From assembly GCA_025531455.1 (NCBI GenBank), contig JAMYHL010000085.1, positions 93,259-157,258 on the forward strand: a DNA stretch of 64,000 nucleotides, in the 5' to 3' direction. Both the position numbers and the translations under genes were made by a program. How positions within the stretch are numbered: position 1 is the stretch's first letter; each line of letters begins with the position of its first letter. The notes under the pieces are model-generated. The model worked only from the letters and a program-made list of their open reading frames with translations. It ran no database searches and was not told the origin of the DNA. The DNA comes from Apiotrichum sp. Y4204. Taxonomy: Eukaryota; Basidiomycota; Tremellomycetes; Trichosporonales; Trichosporonaceae. Shown in pieces: positions 42,151-52,899 of the stretch.

Positions 42151-42667
42151 TATGAGATCTGTGGAGACAAGTTTCTTCTGATCGCGATGTGGGGCCGTGG
42201 TCCAAGTTTTATATGCATCCTCGTCCCCCCGGCACCCCGCTGGGCACCACCATGTTGCCTCCCGCCTTGGCAGAGGGTTGGTCCCCGGTGCCTACAGACT
42301 CCAAAAAAATGGAGACCAAAAGCCGGGCTGACGGCACTACTGAGGTGAAATGCCCGGGAGCCCACATGGTCCCACCATTGGAACATATGGAACATGTGAT
42401 GGCAACCCGACGGCACGGCGACCAGGTAGTCGCCGCGGTCACCGAGACTCCAAAAGTCACCGGCCGGTGACTTGTGTTGCGACTATTGTTTTTCTTTCGC
42501 ATGACGACAATGTTTTACGGTAGAGGTCACACATCTTGGGGGGAGCAAGCGGAATTAAAAATCCCCACCGGGGGATATTGCAGAAATCGAGTGGGACAGA
42601 GGTCACATATGACTTTCATGCCACTCGCCTATCAGGCACCTCTCCATTGTATCAATCGCATCCAACC
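42151..42667. promoter_or_regulatory. Shared divergent promoter of transporter and ribokinase
   Basis: 517 bp between two start codons pointing apart. It contains the 20-bp palindrome (42454-42473), an isolated GGTCACCG half-site at 42437-42444, and an inverted repeat ATCCCC-ACCG-GGGGAT at 42561-42576, 92 bp before the ribokinase start. The last resembles a Mig1/CreA- or stress-type GC box with an A-rich flank. Confidence 0.6.
42454..42473. promoter_or_regulatory. Perfect 20-bp palindrome, candidate Zn(II)2Cys6 operator
   Basis: AAGTCACCGGCCGGTGACTT reads the same on both strands. It contains both a CGG-CCG inverted pair with no spacer and a CCG-N2-CGG everted pair, the half-sites typically bound by Zn(II)2Cys6 dimers. 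It lies 303 bp from the transporter start and 194 bp from the ribokinase start. The Zn(II)2Cys6 gene at 43779-45819 is the obvious candidate to bind it. The palindrome is seen directly; binding is inference. Confidence 0.65.
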
Positions 42668-43725
42668 ATGGTTTCTTGTCTAGTTGCGGGGTCTATCAGT
42701 GGGTGGCTCGAGACGTCATCTAGCTTACACCAGACATTGACGAGTTCTACACCGTCCCACACATTGTTCGTCCCGGTGAGACACTCTCGTCACTGCACTA
42801 CTACCGGCGAGGTGGAGGCAAAGGCGGGAACCAAGCGGTGTCAGTGGCGCGCGCGTCTGGCAGTGTGAAGCTCGAGGCGGCGATCGGAAAGGATGGAAAG
42901 GACCTGCTGCCGTTCATGAGCGAGGTGGGAGTCGATGTCACAGGTGTCGACGTTGTAGAGACGAGCACTGGCCGCGCGATCATCCAGCTGAGCGAAGACG
43001 GGGAAAACAGTATTGGTAAGTAAAGGAAACCGACGTATACTTACTCAGTGCTCTTCGCGGGTGCCAATCACCTCCGGTTCCCGTCTTCAAACGCGTTCGA
43101 CGGCGTGTCCCACCTGGTCGTACAGAATGAGATTCCCTTCGAGGCAACGCTCCGGTACCTCGCAACGGCGCGCGAAAAGAATGTCACGACTCTGTTCAAC
43201 CCGTCCCCCATGCCTTCTGTCGAGCAGCTCCAAAAGTTCCCGTGGGAGACCATCGACTGGCTGCTGTTGAACGAAGGCGAGGCGGGCGACATTGCGAGCG
43301 CGTTCGATTCCGCGTCGCCTGAAGGGACAGCGAGCGTTCAGCCAGACCTCCCTGCAGCGGCCAAGACTGCCATGGCCATTCTTGTCCGTCTCCGCAATCT
43401 GCCCAAGTTCAAGGGGATCAACCTCGTTTGCACGCTTGGCGCCGCTGGTGCAGTGGTGTATCCCACGAGCTCTGAGGTCATCTATCGTCCTGCTGCGCCG
43501 CTGCTGAACCCTCTCCGGGATACGACGGGTGCTGGAGACTGCTTCACTGGGTACTTTGTGGCGGGGTTGATGAGGGGGGACGACCTCGTTCAAGTCATAA
43601 CCGAATGCCTTACGGTAGGTCTCGCCGCGGTTCCATGCTGACAATAGGCGTGTTCCATTTGCGTTGAGAAACCCGGAGCGGCAGAAAGTGTCCCGAGGCG
43701 CGACGACGTGATGATGAGGTTATAG
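42668..43725 (+). CDS. RBK1: Ribokinase (PfkB family)
   Basis: Four exons: 42668-42698, 42734-43015, 43049-43614 and 43648-43725, for 318 aa. It opens MVSCLVAGSINIDEFYTVPHIVRPGETL, the ribokinase N-terminal signature, followed by GGGKGGNQAVSVARA, the PfkB signature 1 that closes over the sugar. Later come NPSPMP, LLLNEGEA and the catalytic TTGAGDCFTGYFVAGL (GAGD ~265-268, Asp the catalytic base). The reaction is D-ribose + ATP to ribose 5-phosphate, feeding the pentose phosphate pathway or nucleotide salvage. All introns are 33-35 nt. It starts divergently from a sugar transporter and ends 53 bp from the converging regulator, so a small sugar-use module is likely. A related pentose kinase is possible, but the motifs favour ribokinase. 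Confidence 0.9.
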
Positions 43726-43778
43726 CTGGTAGAGTGGTGGAGATTGTAGTTCGTTCATGAAAGAGTATTCCATTCGAT

Positions 43779-45819
43779 TCACGTCAAGTTGGGCTGGATG
43801 CCGAGCAGGACCGCGTCCCAATCAGCATCCCAAGCCAGTCCAGAAAATTGCTGATCACCTATCGCCGAGTTGGTGTTCAAAGGTGTACTCATCGCGCCGG
43901 CCAGCAGTGGGAACCCATCCCAGAACACTTGGTGCTCTGGCGCCAGCGGCTCCTGGTACGCGAATTGTCCCTGCCGTCAGGATCGGTTCATGCTACAAAC
44001 ACTCACCACTTCATCCCACCACTGATCCGGTGTGGTCTTTTGCTGCACTGAGGGTGAGAGGTCCAACACGCGAGTCGGAGTCGGGGCTCGCGACTGGTGA
44101 GCTTTATCGAGAACCGCGTGAATAAACCGGGCAAGATATGCCGGATGAGACTGTTGATCACCGCGGGCAGCTTCGCGGCAGACAATAACAACTGCCATCA
44201 GCAAGGGTCAAAACACTCCAGAACTTCAGCTTCCTCACCTTTCGTCAACTTCCGGAGCACATCTGCTTTGGCAGATGTATCCAAGTAGGACATGAAGCGG
44301 ATCAGACGAACGACAGTGGACGCCACCGCGACTGAGTGCGCATCCTCGATCATGGGCATGATGCCCTTCCGTGCAAATCCATCCACGACGACATCCAGCA
44401 GGTCGAGACTCGTAGAGACGCATGCGTGGAGAAGACCAATTCGATGCTTCCGCGGGGCAAAGGAAAGTGATGTGCACTCGACGAGCAGCTGTGTTGCCAA
44501 CGTGCTAAACTTGTTGATGCTCACAGACGTCGAGGTCAGTTTCACTGGATAGTCATCTGAGCTCAAATCCTGATGCGAGCGATGGAGATCTTCAACCACG
44601 CGGCGCAACCCGGAACGAAGGATCTCGTACTGTCCCTTGCAGCTTTGCAGCTGCCGGACCTGAGAGCTGAGCAAACTTGTCTTGACAGCAAAGTCCAACT
44701 GCCCATCCGAGGGCAGCGGGTAAGGTATGTCGCGAATCCAGGCCGACGCGTCGGGCGGCAGATGCATCATCGACGGTCGGTCAGAGAGCTGTGTCATGGT
44801 GGAGTCGAAACAGAAGAGGGATATCCATGTTCGCTCGCGATCAATTGCCAGCCGCGCCGACCTCTCGTCTTCTGGAAGCTTGCCCCTTCGGGGAAGGTGG
44901 AGATCCAATTGATAGCCCAGCCGGATCGCATGTCCCAGTCGAAGCCAGCCGCGACCGTCGGTGGGCTTTTTCCAGTAGTGTAGAAGACATATCGCCTGCA
45001 CGACCTCGATAGCGCAGACACAATCCGCTATCGCCTGGTTCACAAGACGATTTGCCACCGCCAAGAGTGTTTCATAAAGTTCTGGCCGGAAAAAGTTTGA
45101 CGCCACCGTCAGCACGGCGGTGAACAGCTGGAGCGAAGAGTCACGAGTGTAACTCGCAGTGTGTATCGCCGGATCCAGGAGACAAACACATGTTTGCAAC
45201 TGATCAAAGTAGTGCCCGAATAGCGAGTCGCATTCCGCCATGGACAGCAAGCCAAGGGCAATGGGATCGTTCCCGGGAGTGACCGCCGGCGCAGGAACGC
45301 CATGCCCATTCGGCTCCATAACCCCAGCAATTGAGAAAACAGAGCGATCGGCGACATCGTGATACACCGAGTTCGCCGGCGGAGCTTGCGGCTGGTCCTG
45401 GTCGTCCGAGCCGCTTTCCGACGACGACTTGTAGTATCGCATGTTGGACACCGGCGTCGTCAGGGATGCCAAAGACGCAGAATCAGTGTCGCGCCTCCGT
45501 TTTGGTGGTCGCGGAGATGTTCCGGGAATCGAAACATCCTTCCGTCTCCGACCGCGTTGGTGGGCTTGGTAGACGCATTCAATGTCCAGTCGCGTGCAGC
45601 GCTTGCAACGAGTGGAACCGGTTTCCTCCACACATTTGCACTTGAGATTAGTCCTGTCCTACCCCGTCGGATCTTGTCGCTCACCTTGGCACTCCGGCAA
45701 GCCGTGCAGCTCCTGAATGTCAACGTCTTCCCTCCACTCATGACCCACACTTTGTTCTCTCCGGTCTCCGTCTTTGGTGCCCGACGCGTCGGGTTTGATG
45801 GTCCTGCTATTGTCTCCAT
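43779..45819 (-). CDS. Zn(II)2Cys6 transcription factor with fungal-specific regulatory domain
   Basis: Four exons on the minus strand: 45819-45685, 45640-44239, 44191-44007 and 43970-43779, for 637 aa. The binuclear cluster is C38-x2-C41-x6-C48-x8-C57-x2-C60-x6-C67, split by the first intron after SAK, and is followed by a basic GRRRK stretch. The middle-homology region includes WLRLGHAIRLGYQLDLHLPRRG, typical of the Fungal_trans domain. The C-terminus ends in an acidic/aromatic segment (LAWDADWDAVLLGI) of activation-domain type. It sits tail to tail with the ribokinase. The candidate operator between ribokinase and transporter, and a related site in its own promoter, suggest it controls the module and itself. 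The ligand is unknown; a sugar is inferred from context. Confidence 0.88.
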
Positions 45820-46219
45820 TGTTGTGGAATGGATGCCAAGATGAACGGCGACTTGGGAGTTATCAGTTCTTAGACGGTGTTTTTGTTGAACACCGGCTGG
45901 TTGCCGTCATGTTCGCTGAAAACGGGTCTGTCGATGCTGCTCCACTGCCTTTTGGTTTGCAGTTTGTGCCTGCTGCATTTTAGTCCCGTTCCTTCGGCTT
46001 TCCAGTACTGCCGTGCGGGGCCTCCAATGCATGCATCGACCGCTCCGCGCATTTGGTCCGCCCCGCTCTGTAGCACCGGACGATGTGTGGGGCCCATGGA
46101 GTCGGAGTGGCCAAGAAAAGGCATTTTGATGGCCTAACCGAGAGCCCCACTGTGACGGAAAGAGATCCCATTCAGACCACATGTGCATCTCTACGTTCTA
46201 TAATCTACACTCCGTTGCA
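45820..46219. other. 400-bp spacer between regulator start and NOC3 end
   Basis: Promoter of the Zn(II)2Cys6 gene and 3' region of NOC3. Besides the site at 45891 nothing is evident; open stretches here are not supported as genes. Confidence 0.5.
45891..45902. promoter_or_regulatory. Imperfect copy of the module palindrome upstream of the regulator
   Basis: CACCGGCTGGTT matches the 12-bp core CACCGGCCGGTG of the palindrome at 42454-42473 at 10 of 12 positions. It lies 72 bp upstream of the regulator's ATG at 45819. By a rough count with equal base frequencies, such a match is expected about once in 65 promoters of this size; GC-rich DNA makes it less surprising. Autoregulation is inferred. 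Confidence 0.4.
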
Positions 46220-49125
46220 TTACAAGAAGTTGGCCTCCTGAAGGCGCCTTGCTTCGGCGCGCACCTTGCCGTCCCAGTGAGTTTGTGCGAGCGTGTCGAG
46301 CTCGTACAAGCTCGTCGTAAACGGATTGGTAAGCTGCGGGTCGTCCATGTCTGGGCGGTACACGCCGTCAAACATGCGCTCCTCGGTGTCAAGAAGGTTG
46401 GCAAGCTTGGGCTCCTTGGCAGCGAGGCGGCGAACAAAGTTGACTGCGTCGCGTGCAGTAGCCGGAGGGAAGGTGAGCGCACATTCACACATACGCTTCG
46501 CAAAGGCTGCTGTGCGAAGTGGCGGCATCTGGCGGCCAAAGTAGCGGGGGAAGAAGATTGCGTCGAGGCAGCGGAAGAGGAGCCCGGCTGTGGACAGTGT
46601 GTGAGCCGGTGGTCGGTCCGCCGTGGCGCGGGAGGCACCTGCCCGACGCTGCCTGGCGGCAGCGGCAGCGGTCGCCTCAGTGAGGTCCGGGGGGTCCTCG
46701 ATGGAAGTGTCGACTGCAAGTGGGCGCAATAGTCCAAAAAGCTCGGTGACAAAGTCCGCGAGGTCAATGTTGAGCGACTCGCCCTGACCAGACAGCAGGT
46801 CAAAGGCAGTGACAATAGCAAGCATTCGAATGCGCACACGCGCACCAGCACCAACAGGATCCAGGGTGTCAATGTCCTCGTCCTCGTCATCGTGCGCCTT
46901 GCGGTCCGCAATAATCTTGCGTAGGACCTGGAGGAGATCGCGGAAGAAGTCGACGTTGATCAACTGCGTAAAGTGCGAGATGCCCTCCAACGCAGCGGGG
47001 AGTAGTGGCGACCTGCCGGGGAACTTGAGGATGGAGAAATAGAGAACGAAGAGATTTTTCAATGTCTCCGTTTGCTACCCTGTCAGCCACATGTCCAGAC
47101 TTGCACTCACAGTTTGAGCTCGCTCCTCAAGATCAACCTCGGCTTCAGCCTCTGCCATCTCCTTGCGGATTTCCTTCATCTCCTTCTCCCTCTTCTTTTG
47201 ATTCTTCGTCTGCCACTTCTTGCGGACTTCCGACTTGTACTTCTTCTCCACCTTGTCCTCATGGCGGTTGCGCTGGTGCTTCTTGCCATCACGCATCTTG
47301 TCGAGTTCGGTACGTAGACGAAGGTGCAGGAGACAGGATAGCACATTGGGATGCACTTGGAATTTGCGCTCCTTGATCATGCGCGCAATGAGGCGAACCA
47401 GAGCCTGCGAGTAGGTCGCCGCCAGATCCATGCGGAAGACTGCCACAAAGGTGTTGAGAATAAGTTCGCTATCCTCATCCCACGACCGGCGACCAATCCG
47501 CGCGACGAGCACTGCCATGATGTTCTCGCTAAAGTTAAAGTGCGGCACGGCAGCAAGCAGCTCGCAGAGAGACTTCAGCGCGACCTTGGAGAGCGGCGTC
47601 TTGCCTGAGGTGTAAGAAAAGCTGTTCTCATGGTGACTCCGTCCCACCATACTCACGCTTGACTTCAGCCTCAAGAATTTTGAGGAAGGCCTTGTAGTTC
47701 CGGACGAGCATTTTCTCGCCTTCACGCATGCGGCGTACCTCGTCACGGACCTTCTCCGCTTCCTCCTGTGCGGTCAATTGGCGGATACGGTATCCTGGAA
47801 TCAAGTCCTTGTAGACCGCCAACTGAGAGAGAATCGCCAGGGCGCGGATCGAGTTCGGCACCGGCAGTGTGCTTTTGTCGCTTTCGGAATCGGGGTTGGG
47901 GACCGTGGGAAGCGCCCATGTTGAGAGACGGGTGATGATGGGCCCAACGTCGACCAGCTCGCCACCAGCAAGGATCTGGGCACCGATCTCTGCCATCTGC
48001 TCCTGAGCTGCGGCAAGTCGCTGCGCATTCTTCCAACCTTTGGCAGCGACAATCTCGCCAACGTTCATGCGTCCAAACCGGCCAGGCTGTCCGGCCATAC
48101 GTGCAGCCTCAACGCCTGTGTCGCTCGCCTCGGATTCCGACTCGCTCTCAGTCTCTGGTGCGGCCGGACGGACTGGCTGCTTCTTCGGCTGTGGCACAGC
48201 AATCCGTGTCGAGCCCTGCACGAGCTTGACCTCGCCACTGGGAAGCTTGATTGGCAGGCGGCCAACCTCCACTTCGGTTTTGTCCTGCTCCTCGTCCTCC
48301 TGCTCAGCCCACCGAGCCCGACCGGCGACTTCATACTCGGCTTCCTCCTCTCGCTTTTTCCGTTTTCGCGGCGCCTCGTCCTCGGTGTCGGCGTCGGAAG
48401 CAGTAATGTCGTCAAACTCCGCGTTAAGCACGGACTGGTTTGAGTCGTTACTGCCGTCGCTGTCGTCATCCGAGCCAAGTCCGGACCCGATGTCCGAATC
48501 CAAATCCTCATCATCGCCATCGACCTCCAAGTCGTCATCCGAAAAGTCCACCTCGGAGTCAAAGTCGTAGTCGGAAATATCAGACGCACTCGGCGGAGAC
48601 GGCTCGCGCTTCTTCGACACAGGCATGGTGTTCCGCGCCTTCTCAAGTTCGTGGATACGCTTGGTCTCCTTGACAGTCCTTAAACAGTTAGCCTACTTCA
48701 AACAGCAGGACTCACCTTGACAGTGTCGCAGGTTCAAGGCTGGCGAGGAAACCACCGGCGTTTCCTACCTCAAATCCCTCCTCTTCTCCAAGGTCCTGCA
48801 TACCGTCGCTATCGCTATCATTGTCGCCTGCAAACGCGGTACGCGGAACGGGAATGAACTTCTGATCGCGCAGCTTGACCTTCTTTGGCTGATCGGGTCG
48901 CCGTTTCGGCTTGCCTGTCGGACCGAGCTCGGGGCCATTGGTCTCCTTCTCCTTGCCCTTGCCCTTCGGGGCAGGCTTACCAGCTTTTGCGGGCTTGGCT
49001 TTCTTCGGTGCCTGTCGTCAGTTTGACTGGAAAGCATACCTTCCGCGACGCGAGACACTCACCCCGCCTGATGGGCCAGAAGGAGCTTTGCGCTTCCCGA
49101 GCGCCTTTCCTGATGGACGTCCCAT
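46220..49125 (-). CDS. NOC3: Nucleolar complex protein 3 (Noc3/FAD24 family)
   Basis: Five exons on the minus strand: 49125-49063, 49011-48716, 48678-47657, 47604-47111 and 47074-46220, for 909 aa. The N-terminal third is Lys-rich, then acidic (SDISDYDFDSEVDFSDDDLEVDGDDED), as in many ribosome-assembly factors. The conserved NOC3p domain starts near PGYRIRQLTAQEEAEKVRDEVRRMREGEKMLVRNYKAFL and continues through KTPLSKVALKSLCELLAAVPHFNF. A basic coiled coil (QTKNQKKREKEMKEI) is followed by the CBF/Mak21-like C-terminal region with ETLKNLFVLYFSILK and LLFRCLDAIFFPRYFGRQMP. Noc3 acts with Noc2 in 60S pre-ribosome export and has been tied to replication licensing in yeast. The first two exons, missed by a single-exon view, supply the start. 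Divergent from the SNARE gene by 483 bp. Confidence 0.9.
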
Positions 49126-49608
49126 GCCGGTGAAGGTTTTGATGGTGTGTAACACGAGAGATGTGGACGATATTGACCTCGATGAGTTGTGGGTGTCAAC
49201 GGTGGACAGATTGGGCCAGAAATTCTTCACGTGATAAGAACCAACATTTTTGCTGCTTGGCGGCGCTCGCCGCAGGACGAAACACTGAGGCGCTGAGGCG
49301 CTGAGGCTCTGCGGCGCTGAGGCCTCAGGCCTGAGGTAGCGTGGATTAATATGCTTCCGTTGTGAAAGGACTCTGGCGAGCCTGGATGCCAGGAGGCCAG
49401 CGGAGGGGTCGTCATCGTCCGTCTCGGATCCCACAAGTGTTGTCAGACGGAGATGTGGGAGCGAGCCATCACTTACCACTAGCTCAACTCTTCAACTTTC
49501 AATCTCTAGCAGCAACTGGCCACGACTAACACCGCAAGAACGGATTGTTCATCGATTCCCTCCGCATCCACATATTCTTCTCCCCCTTATCCGCACAGTT
49601 GCCACCCG
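49126..49608. other. Divergent promoter of NOC3 and the Qc-SNARE
   Basis: 483 bp containing a GAGGCGCTGAG-type imperfect direct repeat at 49286-49330 (GCTGAGGC units in several phases). No coding sequence seen. Confidence 0.5.
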
Positions 49609-50549
49609 ATGTCTGTTGCGTCCATTTCGAGCCGGCTGACGTCGGCACAATCGCAGCTCTTGGAGCGTTCGCGCATCATCTCGCTTGGCCTTGTTCCCTC
49701 CCCTTCTTCCAGCACAGCACTGGTGCGCATACTCACCACTGTGCGTGATGAGCTTGCCAAGGCGGAGGATGAGGCCGCTCTAGAGCGCACGGGACTCTCC
49801 GTCGGCAACAGCGGCAAAGGGAAGAGCGCCGACGCGTCCGCGCAGGCTGCCCTGGACGATCTTGGAGCCCGGTATGACCGCCTTGTGGAAATGTTGCAGG
49901 CAGACGATGATGGGCGAGAGCGTGCAAAGCCGTTGATTCGAACGCGGAGGTATGTAGTGATCCGGCTCAAGACGTGTGCGAACCGTAAACTCACTTCATA
50001 GGGAGGCTTTACCCTCACCAGAGCCATCACCGCCGCGCTCCCCTTCCCCTCCCCGTTCACCGTCACCACCTGCATCCGCACCTACGGTGGTTCGTCCATT
50101 TAGGGATTACGACGACGACGAAGATGACGGGCCTGAATCACACCACGAGATCCTTCAACAACAGCAGCGTACAATGGACGGTACGTTGTTTGCTCGTCCG
50201 AGCTCTAATCTTGCAGACCAGGATGAGCGTCTCACGCTTCTTTCACACTCGATCGGACGGCAGAATCATCTCAGCGTACAGATCGGTGATGAGCTGGACA
50301 TTCACCACGACCTTCTAGAGGATACGGATGCTGCCATGGACCGCACCGCACATCGCCTCAACGTGGCGCGGAGAAAGCTGGATACCTTTGCGGACAGTGC
50401 AAAACAGCATGGTGAGTGGGAGTGTTATCCTTCGCGAGATAGGACGCTGGCCGCTGGATAGTAGATCGATCTAACCGTCAGGAAGCACCATCACGATTGT
50501 GGCCCTCATTATCATTCTGCTGCTCTTGATTATCGTGTTCAAGACATAG
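49609..50549 (+). CDS. SYN8: Qc-SNARE, syntaxin-8-like
   Basis: Four exons: 49609-49949, 50002-50180, 50217-50411 and 50482-50549, for 260 aa. An N-terminal helical region (residues ~1-115) and a Pro/Ser-rich acidic linker precede a SNARE motif starting at MDDQDERLTLLSHSIGRQNHLSVQIGDELDIH. The central Q of VQIGDEL is the zero-layer residue, and heptads continue to LDTFAD. The C-terminus is a single hydrophobic helix (TIVALIIILLLLIIVF) with a two-residue KT end, a tail anchor. The family acts in endosome and vacuole fusion as the Qc partner. The last 22 residues come from a small exon across a 70-nt intron, so a single-exon reading loses the membrane anchor. Intron 2 (36 nt) is in frame and stop-free, so its retention would give a 12-residue insertion. 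Confidence 0.85.
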
Positions 50550-50851
50550 TCAAAGGCTTTGTTTTTCTCATTCCATATCGAACGGTCAGCCATTCAAGTT
50601 GCTTGACCTTCACAATTGTCACATCCTAGTCATTTGTATGCAAAGATTACTAGTATCTCGCCGACGAGAATCTCAACAAGACGGATTGCGATCCAAGTGT
50701 TAGCGTGCCTGCGATAGTTGTGAGTGCCCAGCTTACCACGCCATCGCAGTTTCAGCATAAATACATGATCTAGGCAACTATTTGAAGTACATACATCTAC
50801 TCAGTATCGTCATCTCCGCACAGTCCAACATGTGCCCTGATACTCTTACCA
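50550..50851. other. Convergent 3' spacer
   Basis: 302 bp between two converging genes, with AT-rich stretches suited to 3'-end processing. Nothing else seen. Confidence 0.5.
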
Positions 50852-51802
50852 CTAAACGGGGAGTCGAGAGAGTTCATCCTGAACAACGTGGACGCGCTTA
50901 GCGCGCTCAAGCTGCTGCGGTGCAGCCTGGAACGAGCGTCAGTCAACTGGAAGAAAAAGACCTTCTCAGAGTCCGGGGCCAAATGGTCGGGCCTTGGGTT
51001 GGGAAACACACCTTTACAAGATCAGAAAGATTGCTGACCACGGTCGAGAACGTTTCAGCGACCTGTTCGTGCCGTGGTGGCACTGGGACATCTGCGGCAC
51101 TAATGTCGCCTGTCGTCAGTTATTGTTCCAATTAGGACAAATGTTGAGAATGTAGCGGCCAGCGGACCGAGCAAACGCCTTGGCCCCCATTTGTCCATTC
51201 CTTCCATTAGAGCAACTCACCTTGCGACACCTCCGCCTGCCGATCAGATGCGCTCGGTTGCCATGTCGCCGCGCTACGCCGCTCCTCGATGTTGTACAGA
51301 AGATCGAAGACTTGGTCGGGCATGTGCCTCCGGCGTTCGCGCACTTTCGTCTCCCATGATATGCGCTCCGTATTGAGGGACCAGATTTGACGGTCGAGAG
51401 CCTCGTCAAATGGTTCAGTTGCTAATGTCAGAACACGTGTCTGAAGTTGTGATAGTGTGGTAACGTCGAAAACAGCGACTCCAACGCTCTCAAGCTGAAG
51501 AGCAGGCTATACTGAGTTCTAGCCCCATGCCAACACTCACTCTCGACAAAGTCTTCATAGTTGAATCCATTGACCCGGAGATTCGGTTTGGCCATCTCCC
51601 ACATGCGGGTTCGCAGCGCATTGATGCGCTCCTCAAGTGCTGGTCGAACACGCTTCGCAGTATCTCCCTGGCTCCCACCGGGCAGCGTCGCAAGTCGCGC
51701 CTCTAATGCTTCCGTGAGAGCTGCGTCCGCATTTCCTTGGACGCGTAGCCAGTCACCTTCCTGCTCTATTGTTATGCGCTGAATCTCACTCTGAGGCTGC
51801 AT
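50852..51802 (-). CDS. NSL1: Kinetochore protein Mis14/Nsl1 family
   Basis: Four exons on the minus strand: 51802-51541, 51421-51221, 51109-51012 and 50926-50852, for 211 aa. The start MQPQSEIQRITIEQEGDWLRV is followed by the conserved RVRPALEERINALRTRMWEMAKPNLRVNGFNYEDFVE helix. After the intron the family's TEPFDEALDRQIWSLN and the heptad-rich RRRHMP segment appear. The C-terminal part is coiled coil. Mis14/Nsl1 is one of four subunits of the Mis12/MIND complex, which links centromeric chromatin to the Ndc80 complex. The first intron has no early stop, so the open frame continues through it and hides the true exon end. An upstream Met (51958) would add 52 residues of unlikely sequence; I prefer 51802. 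Confidence 0.8.
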
Positions 51803-52899
51803 TGCGAGGAGAGAGCACGGATAAAGCAGCACGGAGATTGGAATAGACCAAAGACGGGTCGCGGTTGGCAGGATGTAGACTTTGGAACGGGATGGAGAAG
51901 GGTTGTCGTGATGATCGTAACTGTTGTTTGTGGGTGCTGCTTGTTGATTGTTCACCACCTTTGTTGTTGTCCGAGGTTGGCTGGCCTGGAAGACTAGAGG
52001 TTGGCCCAGTTTCCCACGGGCGTCTCAGGATACCAGGAGACCAGCTTGTGAGTGCAAAATGATGACGATGCAATACAAGGGCACTTTTTGGTTCCGGGTG
52101 GAGTCCCCTGCGATCGAAATGACGTGTGGTTCGATCGGACACCATCCCCTGTCGTGCTTCAGGTCGTGTGTACCCTTGCGCCCCAGGCGCCTCCTACGTC
52201 CTTCGACCAGCGCGACCAGTGTGCCACCTTGCGCTAATCAGTGGATCACCGGATCAGCGCTTCGTCTGGACTCACTGCACTCTCAGGATTGCAGAGGTGC
52301 AAAGGGGATGTCGTGGATCGTGGTCGATCGGCAGGAGATGAAGGCCGAAGGGGAATAATAGATCTCTGGGGATTCCGTCGTCGCTGTGCGCAGCTGAGCG
52401 CGCTGAGCTTGCTGTGACCTTGCGCCGCGCTCCGAGTATCATTTAAAGTCGCGGTCCCGGTACATCGCCCTGCGCCCCCTGCCCCTGCCTGGGCCCCCTC
52501 CACCTCATTCCACCACCACGGCCACACCACCCAACTGCAACTGACTAGTAGTGACTCATCGTCGCGCGTTCCCATCCCCTCTCCACCTTCCTTCTTGTCC
52601 CTACAACAATCAACAACAACAACAATAACAACATCCATCCTACATCACCATCAGAAACAACTTCTCGGGGCGATAACAACATCAACCCTACTATTGGCAT
52701 AAAGGAAACTCTCCTTTCCACACGCGGCGCTCCCACAGTAGCTTGGTCTCTGACGCGGCTGCGCTCAACCTTCTCGTGATTCAAAGCTGTACTTCCACCT
52801 CACCAGCTGGTTGAACGTCTAGGCCTCCACTCTGGCTATCCCCCTCTTCCCCACATTGACTTCGTCTCTTAACACACACTTGCAACCAATACACTCACC
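51803..52899. other. Divergent promoter region, 1.1 kb
   Basis: Between Nsl1 (minus) and the CaMK gene (plus). The last 400 bp are C/T-rich with a CAA/AAC-rich tract (52595-52630), typical of a leader. No coding sequence supported. Confidence 0.5.
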
